The notes under the pieces are model-generated. The model ran no database searches and was not told the origin of the DNA. It was given only the letters and a program-made list of their open reading frames with translations. Both the position numbers and the translations under genes were made by a program. Shown piece after piece: positions 5,469-10,556 of a stretch of DNA of 10,556 bases; position 1 is the stretch's first letter, and the number at the start of each line of letters is the position of its first letter. The DNA lies in the NCBI GenBank assembly GCA_910587905.1, contig CAJUOF010000227.1, positions 1 through 10,556 of the forward strand, written 5' to 3'. This stretch comes from an uncultured Lachnospiraceae bacterium (GTDB lineage: Bacteria > Bacillota_A > Clostridia > Lachnospirales > Lachnospiraceae).

Positions 5469-6467
5469 ATGAAAAAACATAAAAAAATTGCAAAAACTGC
5501 CGCTCTTTTCTTTGTCGGCCTTCTTCTCTTCAGTGGCTGCGGGGAAAAGCCTTCTTCGAGCAGTGACCCGGAAGGCCAAGCTGCCGAGCAGACATCTGAG
5601 CCGTCCACGCCGCAGGAAACCGAACCGTCGACCGGTGCCTCTGTCTCCGGCAAAGCCGCCGGCATGGAACCCGCTCCTGCCGCTATGCGGCAAGGCCCCG
5701 GGGAAGTTCCTGATTACGGCATGCCGGAAGAGGGGGCGATGCGCGCCATGACTCTTGCGGACGCCCAGGGAAATCTCTACTATGTGGACGTCAACGTGGG
5801 AACCTTCTTCACCGCTCCCATTCCCGAAGACCTGACAGACGCCGAGGGAAATCCCCTCACACCGGATGCCATAAAAGCCGGCTGTGTAGTGGATATTTAC
5901 GGAAATGGCATGATGCTGGAGAGCTATCCCGGCCAGTATCCCGGCACCTCCAAAATGGTGCTTGTCAAGGAGGGAACCGCAGAGGATGCCGCCCCCTGGC
6001 AATATCTGGTCGACGAAATTTCCATGCCGGCAGATCCCTCCGAACCGCCTTACATGAATGCGGAGTATCGGACCGACCTGGCCGTCGTCTCGATGGTCCT
6101 GACCAGGGGCGGCTACGGATGGAGTTATGTCGACGAAAACGGCAAGACCCAACATACGCTCGCCGACAGCTCCCACATCCTGGCATGGCCGGAGCTAAAT
6201 GATATCCGCATAGACGAGTCCATCGCCCACGGCCTGCCCCTTCACCTTGTCTCTTCCTATAAGCCCCAGTCCGTCACCGTCACCAGGTTCCCTTTAGATG
6301 CCTGGCACAAGGACGCTTCCGCAGAAGCGGAGCTGCTTCCCGGAGAGACCGTGGAGGTTCAGGATACGGACGAAGGCTACACCATCACCGCGGAGGCCGG
6401 ATATGTCTATCTGGTGGAGGCCGCCTGGGAAGAAGGAAACGCAGAATTTGGCTTTTACACCAAATAG
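5469..6467 (+). CDS. Secreted lipoprotein of unknown function
   Basis: 332 residues from ATG 5469, chosen because GGAGG lies 5 bases before it and it begins a lipoprotein signal: basic MKKHKKIAK, a hydrophobic core and a lipobox ending LFSGC (Cys24). The frame is open upstream, but that part looks non-coding. After Cys24 comes a low-complexity linker rich in Ser, Glu, Pro and Thr (about 26-80), usual for cell-surface lipoproteins. Two folded parts seem present: residues 95-170 with 'VVDIYGNGMMLESYPGQYP' (140-158), which recalls small oligonucleotide-binding-like domains such as DUF3221, and a beta-rich C-terminal domain (about 200-332) ending in 'YVYLVEAAWEEGNAEFGFY'. I do not recognise a function. 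The protein should be anchored to the outer face of the membrane. Confidence 0.8.
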   Translation: MKKHKKIAKTAALFFVGLLLFSGCGEKPSSSSDPEGQAAEQTSEPSTPQETEPSTGASVSGKAAGMEPAPAAMRQGPGEVPDYGMPEEGAMRAMTLADAQGNLYYVDVNVGTFFTAPIPEDLTDAEGNPLTPDAIKAGCVVDIYGNGMMLESYPGQYPGTSKMVLVKEGTAEDAAPWQYLVDEISMPADPSEPPYMNAEYRTDLAVVSMVLTRGGYGWSYVDENGKTQHTLADSSHILAWPELNDIRIDESIAHGLPLHLVSSYKPQSVTVTRFPLDAWHKDASAEAELLPGETVEVQDTDEGYTITAEAGYVYLVEAAWEEGNAEFGFYTK

Positions 6468-6491
6468 CCTCTAGGAAAGCCGGATAATCCA

Positions 6492-6500
6492 TGGTATACT
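6492..6500 (+). promoter_or_regulatory. Extended -10 promoter of arcC
   Basis: TGG-TATACT is an extended -10 box, with TATACT at 6495-6500, 35 bases before the arcC ATG. There is no good -35 box, which is typical of extended -10 promoters. It allows arcC to be expressed apart from the lipoprotein gene 67 bases upstream. Confidence 0.4.
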
Positions 6501-6534
6501 GGCTGTAGTGATTGTACAGAAACGAGGGATTATC

Positions 6535-7470
6535 ATGGATAAAAAACGGATCGTGGTTGCACTTGGCAGAAACGCCTTCGGCATCCTGTTTCCTGATCAG
6601 AAAAAAGCCGTGGCAAAAGCGGCAGCCGCCATCGCCGATCTGGTGGAAGAGAAATACCAGATCGCCATCACCTTCAGCAACGGCCCCCAGGTCGGCATGC
6701 TCCACACAGCCATGACGGAGTTTGCCCGCCTCTCCCCGGAATACACCGTCGCCCCCATGTCGGTCTGCGGCGCCCTGAGCCAGGGATACATCGGCTATGA
6801 CCTGCAAAACGCCATCCGGACGGAGCTCTTGAACCGGGGTATTTTCAAACCGGTATCCACCATCATCACCCAGGTACGGGTGGATCCCTTTGACGAGGCT
6901 TTCAGCGAGCCCACCAAGGTCATCGGCCGCTATATGGACGAGGACGAGGCCCGTGCGGAGACCGCCAAGGGCAATTATGTCACAAAGGAAGAACACGGCT
7001 ATCGCCGGATCGTGGCGGCTCCAAAGCCCATCGACATTTACGAGATTGACGCCATCCGAGCGCTTCTCGACGCCGACCAGCTTGTCATAGCCGGGGGCGG
7101 AGGCGGCATCCCCGTGCTCCAGCAGGGCACCCGCCTGAAGGGAGCCAGCGCCGTGATCGAAAAAGACTTAACCGCAGCCCGCATGGCCGACATGGTGGAT
7201 GCCGACGTTCTTCTCTTCCTCACCGGAACGGAAAAGGTGGCCCTCCATTACGGACAGCCCGGAGAGACCTTTTTGGACAGGCTCACCGCCTCCGAGGCCC
7301 GCTCTTATATGGAGCAAAACCAGTTCGAGGCCGGCTCCATGCTCCCCAAAATCGAAGCCTCCGTGGAATTTGTCTCTTCCAGGCCGGGACGGAGGGCCGT
7401 CGTCGCAAATCTCTCTAAGGCAAAGGATGCCATGGCGGGAAAAACAGGGACGCAGATCACGGTAGAATAA
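6535..7470 (+). CDS. arcC: Carbamate kinase
   Basis: 311 residues, the usual length. It interconverts ATP plus carbamate with ADP plus carbamoyl phosphate, normally making ATP in the last step of arginine, agmatine or purine-derived carbamoyl catabolism. Family blocks: 'SNGPQVG' (48-54), 'PMSVCGALSQGYIGYDLQ' (74-91), 'PTKVIG' (126-131), 'AAPKPIDIYE' (161-170), 'GGGGGIPV' (187-194), 'AVIEKDL' (206-212, with the nucleotide-site Lys210 and Asp211) and 'GSMLPKIEA' (267-275). ATG 6535 has GAGGG 6 bases before it. Two loops are unusual: the Gly-Gly-Asn of the first loop is Gly-Arg-Asn (11-13), and Thr-His-Gly-Asn-Gly is Thr-Phe-Ser-Asn-Gly (46-50). No arcA, arcB or transporter gene is adjacent, so its pathway is not given by context. 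Confidence 0.92.
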   Translation: MDKKRIVVALGRNAFGILFPDQKKAVAKAAAAIADLVEEKYQIAITFSNGPQVGMLHTAMTEFARLSPEYTVAPMSVCGALSQGYIGYDLQNAIRTELLNRGIFKPVSTIITQVRVDPFDEAFSEPTKVIGRYMDEDEARAETAKGNYVTKEEHGYRRIVAAPKPIDIYEIDAIRALLDADQLVIAGGGGGIPVLQQGTRLKGASAVIEKDLTAARMADMVDADVLLFLTGTEKVALHYGQPGETFLDRLTASEARSYMEQNQFEAGSMLPKIEASVEFVSSRPGRRAVVANLSKAKDAMAGKTGTQITVE

Positions 7471-7483
7471 ATTTACGGTAGAG
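7460..7483 (+). repeat. Two-site direct repeat at the arcC 3' end, matching the HEPN upstream motif
   Basis: CGGTAGAA at 7460-7467 and CGGTAGAG at 7476-7483, 16 bases start to start with an A/T-only 8-base spacer. The first copy includes arcC's last codons. Aligned with the minus-strand motif at 2802-2825, 20 of 24 bases agree. No gene starts downstream on the plus strand. Confidence 0.5.
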
Positions 7484-7596
7484 TAAAGATATGAAAGATA
7501 TGGTTTGAAACGTGGTTTCAGTCTAGCAGATGCACCCTGCATTGTCAATAAAGTTTTTCTAAATTTTTTGCACCTGTTTCTAAATGATTTCTAAAA

Positions 7597-7638
7597 AAGA
7601 AGCGGCGATTGAGTTCTCCCCCTCAATCGTGGCTTCTT
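7597..7638. terminator. Bidirectional rho-independent terminator
   Basis: Arms AAGAAGC (7597-7603) with GCTTCTT (7632-7638), and CGATTGAG (7606-7613) with CTCAATCG (7622-7629), form a long stem with one G-U pair, one mismatch and an 8-base loop. The minus strand continues into a six-T run (TTCTTTTTTAG). The plus strand continues TCTGGTTTTATT. It ends transcription of both arcC and the minus-strand Uma2 gene. Confidence 0.85.
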
Positions 7639-7659
7639 TCTGGTTTTATTGTGCCGTAT

Positions 7660-8193
7660 CTACGGCAACTTGATAAAAAAATCCTCATAAATCCCCACAG
7701 GAATTTTTTCATCAAACCCATATTCTTCCATGTTGTCCTGTTCAAAATCGTAGACTGTCACCATGCGTCTGTCCGGATCGACCACCCAATACTCCCTGAC
7801 ACCCGCCATACGATACTGAAACAGCTTTTTATAGTAATCCATTTTTCTGCTGGCCGGAGAGACAATCTCAATAACCCAATCCGGAGCGCCATGACATCCC
7901 TTTTCATCCAGCTTGGAGGGATCACAAATCACAGAAATATCCGGTTCCACATAATTAAAATCATCTTCATTTAAAAATACGACAAAGGGCGCCGCATAAA
8001 TTTCACAGTCTCCGCCATTTTCCCTGATATAAGCCGATATCTCATTTGACAAAGCCATGCTGAGCTTCTGATGGGTTCTGCCTGGAGGCGCCATATAATA
8101 AATTTGCCCATCAATCAATTCCGCCCGTTCTCCCTCCGGCAATTTATAAATATCTTCAACGGTGTAAATTTCTTCTTTTCTCAATGCTTCCAC
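7660..8193 (-). CDS. Uma2 family (DUF820) restriction-endonuclease-fold protein
   Basis: 177 residues from GTG 8193. Typical Uma2 landmarks (numbered from ATG 8202) are 'YTVEDIYKLPEGERAELIDGQIY' (13-35, with the acidic Glu28), 'HQKLSMALSNEI' (44-55), 'YVEPDISVI' (84-92, Asp88), 'WVIEIVSPASRKMDYYKK' (109-126, Glu112) and 'YRMAGVREYWVVDP' (130-143). The Glu/Asp/Glu plus Lys set matches the PD-(D/E)XK nuclease fold, but no substrate or role is established for these proteins. The ATG at 8202 directly touches its AGGAG and is unlikely to be used; GTG 8193 has a 9-base spacing. The gene lies 72 bases after rlmI on the same strand and ends at the strong terminator. Cytoplasmic, no membrane segment. 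Confidence 0.85.
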   Translation of the reverse strand: MEALRKEEIYTVEDIYKLPEGERAELIDGQIYYMAPPGRTHQKLSMALSNEISAYIRENGGDCEIYAAPFVVFLNEDDFNYVEPDISVICDPSKLDEKGCHGAPDWVIEIVSPASRKMDYYKKLFQYRMAGVREYWVVDPDRRMVTVYDFEQDNMEEYGFDEKIPVGIYEDFFIKLP

Positions 8194-8217
8194 GGCGTCC
8201 ATCTCCTTCCTGATTAA

Positions 8218-8246
8218 ATTCTAAATCACTCTCAGGGAAAATACAA
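8218..8246 (-). promoter_or_regulatory. Possible promoter of the Uma2 gene
   Basis: On the minus strand TTGTAT (plus 8241-8246), 17-base spacer, TAGAAT (plus 8218-8223). The -10 is 5 of 6 to consensus and the -35 is weak. The implied leader would be very short, so read-through from rlmI is an alternative. Confidence 0.3.
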
Positions 8247-8265
8247 GGCATCAAATTTATCGGTC

Positions 8266-9471
8266 TCACTTCTCCTCGCACACCTGGAAAATATAAAATT
8301 TCAGATAATAGGACTCCTCGGCGGCCCACAGGACCGGATGGTCCGGTGCCTGAGTCCGGTATTCCACCTGGCGCAGACGCTTATGGACGTTCTGGGCCGC
8401 CTGGCCGATGGTCTTCGTGAACAGTTCGTAGTCCATGAAATGGGAGCAGGAGCAGGTGGCCAGATAGCCGCCGTCCCTTACGAGCCTCATGGCCCGCAGA
8501 TTGATCTCCCGGTAGCCCTTGACCGCATTTTTGATGGAATTTCTCGACTTGGTGAAGGCCGGCGGATCCAAAATCACCAGGTCAAACTGTTCTCCCTCCC
8601 TCTCAAGCTTCGGAAGGAACTCGAAGACGTCGGCACAGGTAAATTCCACCTGATCCTGCAGATGGTTGAGGGCGGCATTCTCCCTGGCCAGCGCCACGCC
8701 GCTCTCAGAAGCGTCCACGCCCAGCACATGGGAGGCCCCGGCCAGCCCCGCATTCAGGGCGAAGGATCCCGTGTGGGTAAAACAGTCCAGGACTCTGGCG
8801 CCGGGACACAGTCTCCGTATGGCCCTCCGATTGTATTTCTGGTCCAGGAAAAAGCCGGTCTTCTGCCCCTGGGCCACGTCCACCAGGTAGCGGACGCCGT
8901 TTTCCACAATCTCCACCCTGGTCTCAAATGGCTCGCCGAGAAAGCCTTTCGTCCGCTCCATGCCCTCCTGCTCCCGCACCTTCGCATCGCTTCTCTCGTA
9001 GACGCCGCAGATCCGGATCCCGTCCTCCGCCATCAGCTCCTTCAAGGTCTCGATGATCAGAAGCTTGAACCTTTCGATTCCCAGCGCCAGCGACTGGACC
9101 ACCAGCACGTCGGAAAACTTGTCCACCACGATCCCCGGAAGGAAATCCGCCTCCCCGAAGATCACCCGGCAGCTTCCCACGTCATCCATGACCCTCTTCC
9201 GGTATTCCCAGGCATGTTTTACCCGCATACGGATGAATTCTTCGTCCACCTCCTGGGCCACATTTCTCGTCATCATGCGCACCAGCAGCTTCGATTTCCG
9301 ATTGATAAACCCCCGGCCCAGAGGATAGCCGTCAAAATCATGGACCAGCACCATGTCTCCATCGGAAAAAGTCCCGACAACGCTCTCCACCTCGTTGTCA
9401 TAGATCCAGGGACCGCCCGCCTTCACCGCACGTCCTCCGCCCCTCTTCAATGTCACGATCCCGTTTCCCAT
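8266..9471 (-). CDS. rlmI: Class I SAM-dependent rRNA (cytosine-C5) methyltransferase, RlmI-like
   Basis: 401 residues, close to the family's 390 to 400. An N-terminal PUA-type RNA-binding domain (about 2-75) begins 'VTLKRGGGRAVKAGGPWIY'. The middle domain holds 'ADFLPGIVVDKFSDVLVVQ' (108-126). The Rossmann methyltransferase shows 'GQKTGFFLDQ' (202-211), SAM motif I 'VLDCFTHTGSFAL' (227-239), the acidic 'GVDAS' (251-255), the catalytic-region 'LDPPAFTKS' (301-309) and 'TCSCSH' (339-344). The family modifies a cytosine of 23S rRNA (C1962 in E. coli); the exact target here is inferred. ATG 9471 is preceded by GGAGG with 9-base spacing. It lies 129 bases after the radical SAM gene on the same strand with no terminator between, so co-transcription is possible. 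Confidence 0.9.
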   Translation of the reverse strand: MGNGIVTLKRGGGRAVKAGGPWIYDNEVESVVGTFSDGDMVLVHDFDGYPLGRGFINRKSKLLVRMMTRNVAQEVDEEFIRMRVKHAWEYRKRVMDDVGSCRVIFGEADFLPGIVVDKFSDVLVVQSLALGIERFKLLIIETLKELMAEDGIRICGVYERSDAKVREQEGMERTKGFLGEPFETRVEIVENGVRYLVDVAQGQKTGFFLDQKYNRRAIRRLCPGARVLDCFTHTGSFALNAGLAGASHVLGVDASESGVALARENAALNHLQDQVEFTCADVFEFLPKLEREGEQFDLVILDPPAFTKSRNSIKNAVKGYREINLRAMRLVRDGGYLATCSCSHFMDYELFTKTIGQAAQNVHKRLRQVEYRTQAPDHPVLWAAEESYYLKFYIFQVCEEK

Positions 9472-9600
9472 CTCTCATTCCCTCCGCATTCTCTTCTCTT
9501 TCGTCCGACTGCCGCTCCTGCCCGCCTGATCCGTCCTGCCTGCACCGTCTGCCCCGCAGGCGAACCGCCACGAAGCTCTGCATTCGCAATCCCGCTACAT

Positions 9601-10497
9601 TCACAGTCCTTCCCCGTCAAAAGCCGGAATAAAACTCTCTTTCGCCGTCTCCCCCTCCTGGATGAAGCCGTTCTCCACCCCGAGGGAGAGGGCGTAATCC
9701 ACAAGCCGCTCGTATTCCCGCCTCGTCACCCCTCTGGAAAGCTCCGGAAACGTCTCCCGCACCTGGGGAAGGGGCGTATACTGGTTCATAAGACTCAGGT
9801 ACACCTGATTTCCATAGGACTCATACAGGTATTTTACCACGGCTTTCGCATTTTTCAAATGGCCCGGAAGCAAAAGATGGCGGACAATCACCCCTTTTGT
9901 CATCATGCCGTCCTTATTAAAAGCGGTCTCTCCCCCCGTCTGCCTGACCATTTCCCCGAGAGCCGCCTTCGCCACCTCCGGGTAATCAGGGGCCTTTGAA
10001 TAACGAGCCGCCATGTCAGAATCCATATATTTAAAATCTGTCAGATAGATATCCACAGTTCCTTCCAAAAGCTCCAGGGTCTCCACCTTCTCATAGCCGC
10101 TGCAGTTATAGACAACCGGAATAGAAAGCCCCCGCTTTCCGGCCGCCTTCACCGCCCGGACAATCTCCGGCGTGTAATGAGTCGGCGTCACCAAATTGAC
10201 ATTGGCCGCCCCGGCCGTCTCAAGCTCCAGGAAAACCTCCGAAAGCCGTTCCGTCGTAATGCGCTTCCCAGCCCTCCCCCGGGCCAGTTCATAATTTTGG
10301 CAATAGACGCAGCGCAGCGGGCAGCCTGTAAAAAACACCGTCCCGGAGCCGGTTTCCCCGGAAATGCAGGGCTCCTCCCACATGTGGAGAGCCGCCCTGG
10401 CCGCCATGACCCCCTCCCCCGACACGCCGCACGCACCCGGTTTCCCACTTTTTCTGTCCACACCGCATTCCCTCGGACAAAGCCTGCAGACTTCCAT
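9601..10497 (-). CDS. Radical SAM protein, PflX-like (COG1313 type)
   Basis: 298 residues. The radical SAM cluster motif is C59-x3-C63-x2-C66 in 'FTGCPLRCVYCQNYE' (56-70). An N-terminal Cys set, C4-x2-C7-x3-C11 with C23, could bind a second iron-sulfur cluster. 'MWEEPCISG' (39-47), 'TPTHYTPEIVRA' (104-115), 'VVYNCSGYE' (127-135) and 'YLTDFKY' (151-157) are typical of the PflX branch, which resembles pyruvate-formate-lyase activating enzymes but has no settled function. No glycyl-radical enzyme gene is adjacent, so a partner cannot be named. ATG 10497 has GGGAGG with 6-base spacing. It is the first of three same-strand genes (this, rlmI, Uma2). Confidence 0.85.
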   Translation of the reverse strand: MEVCRLCPRECGVDRKSGKPGACGVSGEGVMAARAALHMWEEPCISGETGSGTVFFTGCPLRCVYCQNYELARGRAGKRITTERLSEVFLELETAGAANVNLVTPTHYTPEIVRAVKAAGKRGLSIPVVYNCSGYEKVETLELLEGTVDIYLTDFKYMDSDMAARYSKAPDYPEVAKAALGEMVRQTGGETAFNKDGMMTKGVIVRHLLLPGHLKNAKAVVKYLYESYGNQVYLSLMNQYTPLPQVRETFPELSRGVTRREYERLVDYALSLGVENGFIQEGETAKESFIPAFDGEGL

Positions 10498-10534
10498 TGG
10501 AATCCTCCCTGTATTACCCTCAAAAACCGCCTAA

Positions 10535-10553
10535 CACAGGGAAGCTGCCTGTG
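10535..10553 (-). terminator. Hairpin upstream of the radical SAM gene
   Basis: CACAGG (10535-10540) and CCTGTG (10548-10553) form a 6-base stem. On the minus strand it is followed by TTAGGCGGTTTTT. It may end a gene outside the window, or belong to the radical SAM leader. Confidence 0.3.
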
Positions 10554-10556
10554 CAC

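Noticed and set aside
7506..7542. Small hairpins TGAAAC-GTG-GTTTCA and ATGCA-CCC-TGCAT after arcC
   Set aside because: Stems of 5 to 6 bases with no T-tract; the strong terminator at 7597-7638 already explains transcription end.
8338..9999. Plus-strand open frame of 553 codons
   Set aside because: It lies opposite the well-supported rlmI and radical SAM genes, has no recognisable domain or ribosome site, and is a by-product of GC-rich codon use.

Overview
The window looks like chromosome from a fairly GC-rich member of the Clostridia, probably Lachnospiraceae. The reasons are strong Shine-Dalgarno sites, a clostridial-type carbamate kinase, lipoprotein style and codon use; the genus cannot be told from sequence alone. 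It divides into two parts of different composition. Positions 1 to about 3060 are AT-rich and look like the end of an acquired element. Positions about 3060 to 10556 are GC-rich and hold ordinary, well-spaced host genes.

Element side (1-3060). At the left edge is the start of an HxlR-family regulator on the minus strand, cut by the window. Next come about 640 bases without a credible gene, carrying a cluster of degenerate TTTTGCCAAA-type repeats and a minus-strand terminator. Two minus-strand genes follow in transcription order: a protein with a C-terminal HEPN-type R-x4-H motif (ApeA-like in layout), then a DUF2971 protein. I regard this pair as a candidate defence module. It abuts a comM (yifB) gene that has lost its last quarter. 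Homology stops right after the conserved Met-Asn of the ATPase core, inside a 14-base palindrome (3057-3070) that could be the attachment-site core of the insertion.

Host side (3060-10556). Minus strand: truncated comM, then upstream an alpha/beta hydrolase of the monoacylglycerol lipase type with its own good promoter. Plus strand: a lipoprotein of unknown function, divergent from the hydrolase, then carbamate kinase (arcC), which has its own extended -10 box. A strong bidirectional terminator (7597-7638) separates arcC from a minus-strand series that may be partly co-transcribed: a PflX-like radical SAM protein, an RlmI-like rRNA methyltransferase and a Uma2-family (DUF820) nuclease-fold protein.

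The most interesting points are the HEPN/DUF2971 pair at an element boundary in comM, the palindrome at the junction, a 24-base two-site direct-repeat motif that occurs both at the HEPN promoter and at the end of arcC (20 of 24 bases identical), and the repeat cluster at 345-690. No rRNA, tRNA or CRISPR array was seen.
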